From the NCBI GenBank assembly GCA_034620365.1, contig JAQGEQ010000339.1:868001-932000 (forward strand): a stretch of DNA of 64,000 bases, in the 5' to 3' direction. The notes below the pieces were generated by a model. That model ran no database searches. It saw only the letters and a list, made by a program, of their open reading frames with translations, and had not been told where the DNA came from. Origin of the DNA: Pegea sp. RAD2-039 (Eukaryota; Chordata; Thaliacea; Salpida; Salpidae). Shown piece by piece: positions 1-14,183 of the stretch; the stretch's first letter is position 1; the number at the start of each line of letters is the position of its first letter. Made by a program: the position numbers and the translations under genes.

Positions 1-574
1 CAGACTTAAAGTTAATTGCTTTTTATAACTTTTACATAATTCCTTATTCAGAAATCATAGCTAAAAATTTAGATGTAAAGTTATCTAATAATAAATTAAT
101 AATTAATTAATATAACAAATAATTACTAAAAATTGATGGCTTCTAAACAACGCCTGTAAAGCTGTTATGTGTCTGTGACCTCATTGTTGTCTATCTAGGT
201 AGTTTGAGTAACTTTGAACTTAATATTAAGTGAACCTTTCGACTGCTTTTCCTATGCCAGTTTGTTTTTAGCTACTACTGTAGAAGATGTAAGCTAACAG
301 AAGTATTTTATGCTTGGTTTGTCTTTTACATCGATTAAATTTTTCTGTGAGTTTCTGAACCTGATATTTATCCTATAAACTGATCTACTTGATGTCGAAC
401 AATATGACTCGATTATAGGTTCAAAATCAATAATGATACTACCATCAATTCTTACTGCTTATCAACTCGCTTATCGATGCGGCATTTACACCGAGGTCTT
501 GAAAGCTCCAAACTAACTTAAGAATGAAATGATTCACTCAAACAGAAGTTAAAAGTTTTTTTTTCGATTTCAAG
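1..574. other. No gene recognised; probable intron of the SLC35F gene
   Basis: AT-rich sequence without an exon I can support. It ends in a polypyrimidine tract and an AG acceptor at 573-574 that starts the first visible exon of the SLC35F-like gene, so it is probably intron. The missing 5' exons lie left of the window or are too short to see here. Confidence 0.5.
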
Positions 575-1044
575 GATCATTTTAGAACGCGAAATCTTGT
601 TTGAAATCTCATGGAGCTGGCCGCTTATTGGTCTATTTGCTGCATATACTTGTACAATGTTTTTATACTATACACTTATGCCACTGGTGATGGTACGAAG
701 TAGTGCTACAGCTGTCAATATTTCTATTCTAACAGCTGATCCTTTAGCTATCATAGTTGGATATTATCTCTTTGACAACAAGGTGATGTTTTGTGAAATT
801 TAGTTTTGAAACACTGGTTTTGTGAATTTTAGTTTTGAAACACTAGAAATTTACAAAAATTAAAAAAAAATTTAATTTTCAGTTTTCCCCTCTTTATGTG
901 GTCTCAATTTTGATGATCATTTTTTCACTGATCATTTACAACTCTCAACAACCACGATCTTTACGTGAAGTCTTTCATCAAGACTCAGAGAACCAAGAAG
1001 CTTATATTGAATCTAATGGACAAGTTTCTATTTCTTCACTGTAA
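575..1044 (+). CDS. SLC35F: SLC35F1/F2-family solute transporter, C-terminal part
   Basis: Two exons, 575-782 and 883-1044, joined in phase 0, ending at TAA 1042-1044. The protein runs from IILEREILFEISW through two membrane segments. The stretch FLYYTLMPLVMVRSSATAVN followed by ILTADPLAI matches the end of the SLC35F1/F2 group of the drug/metabolite transporter superfamily (human F2 has MPLV..TSAT.VN..ILTAD at this place). Exon 2 gives one more hydrophobic helix and a short polar cytoplasmic tail (NSQQPRSLREVFHQ). The family consists of multi-pass membrane proteins with poorly defined substrates. The gene is truncated by the window edge, so only about 120 C-terminal residues are visible; which of F1/F2/F6 it is nearest cannot be decided by eye. 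No ATG should be sought at 597, which is inside the exon. Confidence 0.8.
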
Positions 1045-4000
1045 CAAATTCTCTATTCATTCACTAAAAAAATGATATATTTATTTATAATTCTTCATCT
1101 AGTCAATTAATCTAATACCACTTCTTAAATGTAATTTCTAAAACTTATATTCTTGAACTAAAATGTTGATTTCTTTTTTCTTCAGTCATAACTTTGGACT
1201 CAATTTTAGTGCTTTATGTATTTCATGTTTTTTGCTTTTCCAGTTTTTAACTCTGACTTCAATGTTGTGAAGTTGAAGACAGATAACTGAAAAGTTTTCT
1301 ATCAATCATAAAATAACCAGTTCAACTTAATTTATGATAAAAACTTTAGACTTAATAGTTTACCAAAGAATGTTGTTCAACCGACAAATATTGTCCGTTT
1401 ACTATTTATGTAAACTTTAAAAAAAATTTGATAGTTGTTTATCTTAAAAAATGTAATTTCTTCTGCGTAGTCATCAAGTATTTTTGAAAACATTACAAAA
1501 ACAATAATTTCTTTTTGGTTTTGTTGCATATCAAATAGTATTTTTTCAATTTAATCTATGGAATCATTATTTTCTAAATAAGCCGGATAAATTTGTTCGA
1601 TAATTTTCATTTGAAAAATGTTCAAAAGAATTTTTACAAGTGGAATTTTAGTAAACTAAAAGTTATTCGAATTTAATTTTAGTTAGCCTGTTTGAAAATC
1701 AAAACACAAAATAAACTTAGATGAAATGAAAGTAATTTGTTAATTAATTAATTTTCTTATTAATGTAAAATTTGTACCAAGAAGTTGACAATTTCAATAA
1801 CAGCATTTAACTTAAATTTTCCAATCAATTCATGTTTTTCTAGAAGTGTTATAGCAGCTTTAGTTAAAATACCAGTTGGAGAACAAATATTTCATAAAAT
1901 ACCATTTGACTCACCACCTTGACTTGCAAAAACTACTTAGCCGACCAATTAAACCAATGAACAGTTAGAGCTGTGTATAGAAAACTTTGATGATACAGTG
2001 CTCCCCAAAAAAAATCTTTAATAACAGTTTTTCTTTCATGAGATAAAAGCGATTTTTTGAATTTCAGTACAAAACAAAATTAAATATTCAAGATATTTCA
2101 AATGTTTTATTGCGTTGTATTTAGAATAACTTAGCTTTTGTTTGGCTGTAAGCTTTAGTAATTGTTATTATTTATTAAATAAAAAAATAAAGTTAGTTAT
2201 TTTAATTTTGTACCTGTCTATAAGTCTTGTATAACTAATGATATAATCTACAGTCTTTAACTAGTACTTCGTTTAGTTTCAGCTTAGTGGTAGTTTTTAT
2301 AGTTGTCTTCTCACGCAGCTTGAGGATTGTAACAAACTCAGACCACTTCTCTAGGATTCTTTTAGAGTCCTTGGTTCCAAAAGAGACTAACTTAGTTTTT
2401 AGTTAAGAAGTACTCAACCAGGCTTACAGTCATAAATCAATACTGAATGTAAAGAAATAAACATTTAAAAACTATCTAGACTCAAACTTTGGTTATAATT
2501 AAGAATATTTACATCGCCAATCTCAATAACTTTGTTTAATACTCTTAAGCATCAATTTATCTTTTACCAGTTGTGAGATATCATATTAACTGAAATAAAA
2601 ATGAATTTTAAAAACTCTATTTTTGACACCGTATGACTTGAAAGAAGTTTTTCAAAATTGAAATTAACTTTAAACTTTACTTGTTGCTCAGTATCAGTAT
2701 ATCAGTTTATCTTCAAATCCAAATTTTTTAACTTACTAATAATTATCAATAAAGACTAAAACTAAATTTCTGTAGCATATTATAAAAACGGTAGCGCTAT
2801 CAGCAAAATCAAGATTAAAAGATGCTCTTTAGTGGTTGGTATAACTTGGAGTTCTATATCAAGTGTTTATTTAATTATCAATTTGTAACATCTACTTGAA
2901 GCTGGAAACATTTGGTCTACGCTTTTTTTATGTTTTAGTTGTTGTTTCTTGTTGTGTTATCCAACATGCACAATAACCACAGCTCCTTTGTGTTCCCACT
3001 TTGTTTTCCAAGAACAAAATTGACATCTCTATATTGAAACTGCTAATCAACTGATTCACAATCAAGCTTTTTAAAAACAACTTTTGACCAAAGTATTTTT
3101 TAGTTTATTTGAATAGCCAATTGACACAGATTCGACCCTGTTTTGAATACTTAAAAGTAAACATTGTGGGCTTTGCTTAAAGCTATCGATGAAAAACTGC
3201 CAATACAAAAAAAAATGTCATAAAAGCTAGAAGCTCAGAAATATTGTCAAGAAGTGTAAGATCATCTTTTTGAAAAACGAAGCTGATGTCCTGTAAAATG
3301 TATCCTCAGTAGCAAAAACCAACAAACCTTTTCTTACAGCCTAAAGAAAGAATTTTACACTGCTTTCATTAAAGGTGAAGGGCTCAAATTAATTCATTGA
3401 GCTTTGGTTGATTAAAATTTTGAGGATTATATAACTATAAAGGCCAAAATAGGCCAAAGTATAAACATTTTTTATGTTCACTGAAGCTGCAATCAATAAG
3501 TATTGCAGGGCGATCAAAAATATTTTATGTGTCTTCAATATAATAAAGGGCTGTAAAAAGCGGTATTTCTTTGAAATGTACCCACTGTAATTGTTTTTAG
3601 TTTAATGTATTTCCAAGCTTTCTTCTTGTATTCGTCGAAACCTTTTCAATTTTTTATCAGAAAGAAGTAACGATTATAAAAATGGTTTATAAGTTACATC
3701 TAAATTTTTGATAATACAAATTTAAGTTTGGTCTTTTATCAAATACGAACCATTTCAACGCAGGTTTTGCACATATTACCTGGTGCATTTGGAGCCTCTT
3801 TTTCATAAAGTTTAATGTTTTCACTAATTTTTTCCATCACATACTCTCCTTATAAATAACACTTATTTTTATCATTTTTATATTAAAATAGGTTATTTGA
3901 TAGAACTTAAAAATTTTAAAAACCTAAAATAGAATTTTAATATAATAATATTAATTGCGACACTGATTATATCGTGTACCTAACTGTGACTACTTTTACT

Positions 4001-4782
4001 AATTTTATTTATGAATCAAAACCATTTAAAATGATACTTCCTTCCTGAAGAGGCAACCATGAGGCAAAAACGAAAATTATAGTCAAATGTAGAAGTATAA
4101 ACAATTCTATGAACTTACATTTAAAATGTAAACTTACTTTTTTACTTTTTAACTATATGAAATAAAGATAAATTAATGGCAATAAAGAAAATAAACTTTA
4201 TAAAATTATAGTAATCAAATCAATTTAAATTTATTTTCTGCCTTTTTTTAAGCGAAATAAACTAATACTTTTGATTAATTTTTAAATTAATTTTCAAAAT
4301 ACTTATATTTAAAATAACTGTTTGGGAGCACTTGTTATTTCCAAAACATTTAGAAAAAAATCACATTTGTTGCTAACGTACACGGAGTATAAAAGTTTTT
4401 TATTTTATTTCAGATATTGAAATTTTAATTATTCCTCCATTTGTTGCATTAAGTAAGTTTATGAAGATTAATTTGTAATTTTTCGTATGTACTTGCGAGT
4501 CTAAAATTGCTAATCGCTTTAATTTATAAAAACTTTGTTATAACTAGCTGCATCTAAAAATTATGTTTATAAATTAAAAAATGAAAATTTATCCAAAAAG
4601 TATTTTGAAAACTAATTTCAACTGTTCTCTGAACATTTTTTTTCTCTAACTTATTTAGTTTAATTACAAACTTTGCATGAAAATAAATAAAGCCTTATTT
4701 TCTGATGATTTTTGATATTTTCATTTGAATCAAACTATTTAACTACTGATGCTAAATATTTAAAAATTGTTTATTTTAGAAA
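1045..4782. other. Intergenic AT-rich region with possible repeat fragments and a 5'UTR exon
   Basis: No convincing gene. There is a SINE-like stretch near 2281-2400 and a minus-strand mini-ORF at 3745-3840. A donor-like TTAA|gtaagt at 4451/4452 pairs well with the AG acceptor at 4778-4779, four bases before the CFAP418 ATG. A 5'UTR exon ending at 4451 is therefore likely. The stretch 2950-3780 is slightly less AT-rich and could be an old DNA-transposon remnant, but I could not assign it. Confidence 0.4.
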
Positions 4783-5910
4783 ATGGATGATTTAGATGAC
4801 TTGTTGGATGAAATTGAAAAGAGTTTTGATAAATCAGTTTCTTTGAAAACCAATTCTAAAATGTCATCAAAACGGTTTGTTTTTTTTTAAGTTTGAAAAT
4901 ATTTATAACTCTAATATTAATTATTAAAGATTATTTTAATTTGAAATTCACTATTACATGTTTTTAGGTCATCTTTGGAAGAAGATATTGATGAAATTTT
5001 GAAGAACACGGAAATTGAAACTTCTGAAACTAAACAAAATTCCAAAGTTTGTTTTTTTTAAATAATTTGAATGTGTTTAAAGTCAGATTGTGTTTTATAG
5101 AAACCAATGAAATCATCAAATGAACGTATTAAGTAAGTTGATTCTATTAAGTTTAATCTTTTAGTTGTTACACTATTTATTTGTGTTTTTCCAACTTATT
5201 GGATTATTGAATTAAAGATTTTAAGTTTTTGATGATCTAATACTATAGTTTAATAATGTTTAGATGTTCAAAAATTTTTCTTGGTGGAAGTACTAGCCAG
5301 ACTGGTCTCTTTGTCTTTGGTTCTAATAAGTCAGTTTTAGTGAAACTATTTAATTTAAGTATTTATTAAAAAAACTTTCAAACATTAATCAGATGATTAT
5401 TAAAATATTTTTAATGAAAATTTAATTTCTACTAATTTTATTATATTGGGTTGAAATAAATTTTATTTTTTTTTAAAGGATCTGTGATAATTTGAGATGT
5501 ATTTCTTGTGATTTTAAAGTTCTACAATTTACTGATTATTGTTGGGACGAAACGACTGATTATTTATTTCTTCGTAACAATATGCCTGATTATCATCGTC
5601 TTAAAAATAAACTAAACAAATGTTTAGGTTTGTTTAAATCAACTTTATTACATTTGTATACATTTTTTCATAGTTTTAAAGAATGGTGATTACTTGTATT
5701 TAATCTCTTATTTTGAGGAATTAAAGATCTTATCATTAAACTGTTTAAATTGTTTTAACTTTAATTAAAATCTAAGCTAATAAAAATATTTTTTTGAATT
5801 TAGGCACACGAGCATATTCCTGTCAATGTTCTTGGAAAAATGTTTCAATTAAAACTAACATTAACACTATATCAAATTTAAAGTGGGTTTGTGGAAGACA
5901 TAAAACTTGA
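4783..5910 (+). CDS. CFAP418: CFAP418 (C8orf37) ciliary protein
   Basis: Six exons: 4783-4874, 4968-5046, 5101-5132, 5264-5329, 5479-5627, 5804-5910; all phases agree, giving 525 nt and 174 residues (human 207). The start [16 protein letters not shown] matches the acidic N-terminus of the human protein. The conserved C-terminal half is clear: [28 protein letters not shown], then [11 protein letters not shown] and LKWVCGRH, with the Cys pairs kept. In vertebrates CFAP418 acts at the photoreceptor connecting cilium and is mutated in Bardet-Biedl syndrome and retinal dystrophy. The acceptor 4 nt before the ATG marks a 5'UTR intron, or a trans-splice site if this lineage trans-splices. The shorter length comes from the variable linker after the N-terminus. 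Confidence 0.93.
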
Positions 5911-6122
5911 TTTCCATTTTATAAATCATAACAAGCACCACTAAAAACAGTCTTCATCTCATGCAGCTTTTAACTGCTTCCATAAAAATCATTTTCTGCA
6001 CTTAACTTTTTTATCGTGTATTTCAATTGAAGTTTAAACTTTTCTATAAATGTTTCACGTTATTAAAAAATACTTTAAAAAATCTTTAACAAGAGTCATA
6101 TAATTAAGAAACTTGAAATCAT

Positions 6123-8224
<2,102 letters not shown>

Positions 8225-9500
8225 CTGTGAATAAATAATAAAGTAACTGTATCAACATATTGTTTGTGTTTTATCTAATTTATTCTTTTAAACCTTAATA
8301 CTTTCTAATACAATTTTTTTAAAGAAATTAGTTTTTAATATTTTTTAATGAGTAGTAGTTTTGAATAATGAGCCTCAATAAATTTACTAACGATTGTATT
8401 TTGAATGGAACAGCTGATGATGGAACTATCGCGTTTTTCAATGCTAGTATTTCCAATAAAATAAAAAGTTTATAAAACTGTAACATTTTTTACAACTCTG
8501 AACTGAAACAAATATATTCGTTAGTAGAAGTTTTCGACTAGTAGTCTGATCTTATAAATTAAAAAAAATCAAAAACTTTAAATTAAAAATTCATCTTCTT
8601 ACCTACAAGTCTCTTATAACCTTAAAAATAAAAATTTTCTGTTTCTTCAGGTTAACTGACAGTAAAGACTAAGTATTAGTAAGTCATTATAACTCTTGTT
8701 TAAGTTTCTTATAAAAAAGAGGTATCTAGTAAAAGCTACACCCTTAGGCGACTATCCAAAAATACTTTTTTCAGGAGTATATACTCTGCTATGAAACTAG
8801 GTGGTTTGCTACGCATAGCGCTTGCATGTCTCTTATCCACCATTACCACTAAGCAGGCTCGTCTGTTCAGAAAGTTATTTTTTGAATAATTTAGTCGATA
8901 TAAGAGTTTTAAATGATATCAAACCATAGTTTTGCAGTCTGACTAAAACTAGCTTCCCAGGTTTTAGAAATCGAAACAAAAATCTTAAAAATTGATGTTG
9001 ATGTCCACTATAAAACTATTTTTAAATTAATTTTTCATCTAAAGAAGAAATTCAATGAAGACATAATAAATATTTTTGTTTTGTTTTATGCATATAACAA
9101 GTTGGTTTTAGAGTTATTACAAAAATAAATTTAAAGATGCAAAAATATTAAACTTTTAAATAGTTTAAGGAAGAATTGTAAATTTTATCAAGATTAATCA
9201 GTCATAACCATAACTGAAAAATGAGTACGAATAAATGAACTCAATTTTAAATTCTTTAATCACAATGACACTTTTACAAATTCAAATTCTTCTTTTTCAA
9301 ACCTTCACAAAACTATTTTCTTTTTCCTGAAAATTATATGAGCTTTACTAATAACAAAGTTATCAGCTTATATCTAAAACAATCTTAAAATAAATCATAG
9401 ATGTTTTGATCTAAAGTGTACTTCAAACAAAAACAATAAATAAAAATAGATGACAAGAGAGGAAAACAACAAAGATCATCTTGAAGAAACTTTTTGTAGT
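8225..9500. other. Intergenic region, no gene; possible SINE at 8740-8890
   Basis: Should contain the 5' exon(s) of the TIL-trypsin gene, but no signal peptide could be supported. Short open stretches at 8369-8476 exist on both strands without homology I recognise. On the minus strand, 8890-8740 has a tRNA-like A box (CTTAGTGGTAATGG) and a downstream B-box-like sequence, followed by a body loosely like that of the SINEs at 33.5, 40.4 and 54.2 kb. Confidence 0.35.
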
Positions 9501-10765
9501 TCAATCACATTGTTGGTTTTTTAAAGGCAATTTAGTAGCATGCATAATATAATTGATATTAGTATCATCGCTCCAAATCCATTTATTCATCAACGGAATA
9601 TAACTCATACCGTGAATCTTATTAATATGACAACCACCTGAAAGTTAAAGAAAATTTACAAAGTAGGTCTTAATGAGGAAAATTTAGACCTTCATCAATC
9701 CATAGAGCTAGTTCTTCTGGAGTTATAAACTTGTTCCATTCATGAGTTCCTTTTGGTGCGACTTGAAATACATTTTCAGCTACTAATATTGCCAAAACAT
9801 AAGAGAGTTTGTTTCGATTGATAGTGCTGACAACAAGAGAACCTTCATCCTATATTTGATATCAAAATGTTATTTTTAACTCAGATTAAATTGTTTGAAC
9901 TTACATCAAGTAAAGAAGTACATGAATGAATAAATTGTTGAGGATTATCGAGGTGTTCTACAACTTCTGAAGCAACAACACAATCAAATTTCAACGAATC
10001 TAATTCTGCTATATCTTCAATAGGAGAATCCAGGTATTGAAGATTTTCTAATTCTGGATCTTCATTTCTGTAAAAAAATACTTAAAAAATTGTCATCTTT
10101 CTCCGCTAAGATCTACTTGTAAGTCTGTGCTACTTCTAAAACTTGTTCATTTGTATCAAGTCCTACTACTGATGCTCCTAGCCTGGCAAGAGGGACTGAA
10201 AGAAGCCCTGCTCCACAGCCAACATCCAAAATCTGGTGGAAAATATAAATAAATATGAATATTATGAAGATCTCTTTATAAAGTGACATTAAGGACCGAC
10301 TTCCAGTCACAAAGCTTCATTTAAAAAGTTCTAGAATAATAATATAAAACTAAGAATCATAAAAAGGAAAGTTTATTAGATTAATAATAATTTTTCAAAT
10401 ATCAGTTAACAACTTACATTAGTTCCCTCTAAAGGTTTAGGGCACTTGGCTTTTCCTTTACCCTGATACAGCAAGCAATCTCTGATGAAAGGTACACGAA
10501 GATCATTCATACTGTGAAGTGCTTTCATCTCTTTGTTTTCATTCCACCAGCTATCATCAATTTAGTTAGTTCAACTCATTTGATGTTGAATTCATTAAAC
10601 TAACTTGCCAGCACACTCAGAAAATATCTCCGGGTTTTCACTGCTCTGAAAACTAAGAAAACGTCTTCCATAATTTTGAGGAATAATTGTAACACTTGGT
10701 AAGTTTGATTTGGACACACTGTAAGATTTACGAATGGTATTTAACAGTTTTAAGTTAGTTGTCAT
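9501..10765 (-). CDS. COQ3: COQ3, ubiquinone biosynthesis O-methyltransferase
   Basis: Six exons, 10765-10605, 10550-10418, 10232-10117, 10067-9905, 9849-9690, 9637-9501: 870 nt, 289 residues (human 369). COQ3 uses SAM for both O-methylations of coenzyme Q synthesis on the matrix side of the inner mitochondrial membrane. SAM motif I is [19 protein letters not shown] (from about residue 99); the acidic end of the next strand is [20 protein letters not shown] precedes it, and [30 protein letters not shown] and [12 protein letters not shown] follow as in the family. The N-terminus [16 protein letters not shown] is Arg/Lys/Ser-rich and suits mitochondrial import. I chose ATG 10765 because a strong TTTTTTTCAG acceptor lies just upstream (about 10804), making the further-upstream in-frame Met improbable. 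It lies directly downstream of PDSS2 on the same strand. Confidence 0.93.
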
Positions 10766-11284
10766 TATTCGGTTTTCAATTTCAAAGTTAAAAAAACTCA
10801 AGCTGAAAAAAAGGAAAAACAGGAAATAAATAATTTGCAAAAGTAAATAAATCTAAAATAGAACGAAAATATCAGTTTATTTTAATTATTTTTTAATTTA
10901 TAATAATAAATTTATTCACATAATAACATCAGAAGTACTATATCGTGAATTTGAATTAAAAATTCTAGAGTTTTTCAAACAAATTAACTTGCACAATAAT
11001 TAGAAATAATATAAAACAATAATTAAAAAAACCGTAATTCAAATAAACTTTATATAAACTAATGTTTAAAAATTAAATCCAAGTATGAAGACGCTCTTTT
11101 GTGAGAGCAACAACTAAAATAAACTGTTTGTACTAAAGTTAGTTGCAGTAAAAGACAAAGTTTTGAAGCAAGCAACTCAAGTTTTATGAAAGTATTCATT
11201 TAGCTTTATTGATGTAAAATAAAAACTGTCTTTGAGTTTACAAATAAAATATATAACTAAAGAAACAGTCTAGAAGAAAGTATA
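10766..11284. other. 520-bp spacer between PDSS2 and COQ3
   Basis: AT-rich. It holds the PDSS2 3'UTR and the COQ3 5' region with a polypyrimidine/AG acceptor near 10804 (minus strand), 39 nt before the COQ3 ATG. I see no exon in it. Confidence 0.5.
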
Positions 11285-14183
11285 TCAAGTTAAAGATAAT
11301 GTCAATTGTTCAAGGCATCTTCTTGATTTAACATCAGGAAGTAAATGTAAAGTTTCCACAGCGGCATTGACATGGTACAAACATACATCTTCTGATCTTT
11401 CCATTACAGATTTATCTTTTAATATGAGTTCAGTAAACTAAAAAAATGTAATAAGGTTTGTAAAAAGGTAGTAGGTGATTATTGGATCTCTACTTGATCT
11501 CTTTGCAGCTTGTACGTGTGTCCTTTATTTTGAAGAAGGAAGCTATTTAACCACTTCTTGCCACCGTTAGATTCGGATGCAACTGCTGAAGGCAGTGAAC
11601 ATAGTTCAGATAAGAAGTGAGTGTTTAAAACATCTACATCTTTTAAAGATTCGATTTGTGATATTCTTTCAATATCAGATCTTGCCTGATTATAAGATCA
11701 ACATTTATTAATTTTTACTAACAATCATCAACTGACTTCCTGTGCGAGAATAAGATGATGACCAAACTGGGCACATATTTCACCATATTCTTGCTCTTTA
11801 TCATGAAGAATAGCACCTGACTTACAGGCCTTTAAATCAAACAAGTTATTTCAAAAATTGAAAAATCACGCTAGAAATAACTAACATTAGAAAGCAGGTT
11901 TCCATGGGCTAGCAAGTTTCTGTTCTTCCATTCTTCTATATTACAAGGAATACTTTCTTTCGAGTTTGAATCAAAATATTCTCTTTGTTCCGGTAAAGCA
12001 AAGAAACCATTAGACATATCACGAACCGCACTTGCCATCAAACCAAGCACCTAGACAACATTTTCTACTTTAAATTTAAATCTGACATTTCCTGATTATT
12101 TTACTTTGGAGTTTTCTAACTGAGAAAGCATCACTGTTGCTTTAGCTAACAGGAAATCGCCTCCGAGAACAGCTATTTTATTTCCTATTTCAAACTCTTT
12201 AATCAAGTTTTGTGGAATACTTGTCAGATGAGAATCAACTAGACCTCGTTGTATAAGAAATGCAATATAAATCAATTCTGTCAGCTCAGCTAGTGATGAT
12301 TGTCTGTTGAAAAAGAATTTTAGAAAAGGCATATTTGTTTATAAATTGATAAAAAATTATTTGGTAATTTAATAATTATCTAATATTAAATTAAAGTTTT
12401 TCATTAAAAAAGCAAACTTATATTAATCATATAATCAAATCTTAAATCATCAAATAATTTAAAAGAAAACATTTTTTGTATATTATGGAGTATGTAAGAA
12501 TTTTTGGATCAAATAATAGAAAATTTGTTTTTGATCAATTACCAACAGACAACAATAGTTCTGGAAACTTGAATTAAAATCATAGTAAATTGGTAACCAA
12601 CAGTTAATAATTGACTGGTTGAAAAAAACTTTTACTTTCTTCTTCAACTGTATATTATATTTTAATTATATGTTATTGAAATTTAAATTCGTTGAACAAA
12701 TTCAACAGATAAAATGTTTACAAACTTGACAAAAGTTTCATTTAACTTTGTAGGGTCCATTTGACCACTAGAATCAGCAATTAACTTAGAAATGAGTAAC
12801 ACAACAATCTTTCTTGTTTCTGCTGCATGTTTAGATTGTAGAATTTGTCTGAAATAAAATTTAATTAATAAAAAAGATTTTAAATAAAAAAATATAATAA
12901 AAATGAAGAATATTTACTGAGTTGTTTTAACTATAGGATGTCCAGAGTTAACTATTTTTGCTAAATGAGTGGTCACAGCTTGAAACTCATTATTTATAAC
13001 TGCTTTTAAGGATTTTCTCACAAATGAAAGAGGCATTTCATCTACAAAAGACTTTGCATCTGATAAGGCTTGCTGTAGTAATCCATGATTAGAGTTTCTT
13101 TCTGATTTATTCTTGTCTAAGACGCTAGGAAATCTAGGATAGATACCTGAAGACACAAATAGAGTAGCTTTTTTAATCAGATGATTGGAATATAACTAAG
13201 AATTTAAACTATTTATTAAATGTTATCTGACAATTTGTTACAATTTAACTTAAATATTAAATGAGAAGTTAAAGTAAGAATTAGTTTAAGATGATTCAGT
13301 ATAGAAAAAATGATAATACTATAGATCACTATAAAATTGTAAATGATTTTGTTATTATTTGAGTAGTGAATTGCTGCTTTAAAAATAAAAACGTGAAAAG
13401 CATTCTTTTTCTTCTTGAACAAAAGTCAAGTTTAAAAATATTAATTAAGCAATTAATTCCCTTTTTGTACTAAAACTTTTAATAGAGATAACAATTACTC
13501 TATTATATTTATTATACATATTTTATATTATACATTAATTGTTAATTAATAAATATTTATTAATAGATTAAAATAATTATAATAAATAGATTATAATTAA
13601 AATATTTATAAATTGCATTTTATACTGAAAATTTACTTAAATGATCATTAGTTAAAAAAATAGATTTTTTCTAATCAGGCACTATAATTATTGAGCTACA
13701 AATTTTAATAGATACAGAGACTTTAAATAAAACAAAAAAAATAGATAAAACAATCAAAAGCTTTACTTTAAAAGTAAACAAATGTTATTTCAAATAACAA
13801 TATAAATAAAGAATTACATTCTAAAATCACATTCAAATAATCATATGAAAACAATAATAAATATTAACAATAATAATGACAAGAATCATAACCTAATTGT
13901 CAACAGCAAATTAAAAATTATGTTTGTTTGTGGGTAATAGTTCGAAAAATTTTATTTTATATATTATATTCAAACGTTATTCTATTCTGATAAAAAAATA
14001 GCAAATTAGTAGCATTTAAGGAATATTTACATCAATATAATTTTTATTTATTACCATCTCTAGAAAAATTTTATAAAAATGATAAAATTTAGAAAAATAA
14101 ATACCAGGGCTATGAATTTGATTGAGGAGTTTTCCATTTTCTTTAAAAATTTTCAGCATTCTTAATCCAAAATTTTGAGGCAT
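11285..14183 (-). CDS. PDSS2: PDSS2, polyprenyl diphosphate synthase subunit 2
   Basis: Eight exons: 14183-14105, 13146-12918, 12848-12726, 12303-12105, 12050-11886, 11829-11737, 11685-11494, 11437-11285. This gives 1233 nt and 410 residues (human 399), with every splice phase consistent. PDSS2 is the regulatory partner of PDSS1 in making the isoprenoid tail of coenzyme Q in mitochondria. Diagnostic segments are ITEL-type QSSLAELTELIYIAFLIQRG, FEIGNKIAVLGGDFLLAKA, EEWKNRNLLAHGNLL and the C-terminal LQRDQ...NAAVETLHLLP. As usual for subunit 2, the aspartate-rich DDxxD motifs of active prenyltransferases are degenerate (GGDFLLA instead of the second motif). Exon 1 (MPQNFGLRMLKIFKENGKLL) looks like a mitochondrial presequence and joins exon 2 in phase across a 958-nt intron. 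Exon 1 is the least certain part. Confidence 0.92.

Noticed and set aside
10766-10840. Upstream in-frame Met for COQ3
   Set aside because: A strong splice acceptor lies between it and ATG 10765, so it is probably not in the mRNA.
13216-13422. Minus-strand ORF in PDSS2 intron 1
   Set aside because: Low-complexity AT-rich; the phase-consistent PDSS2 exons flank it.
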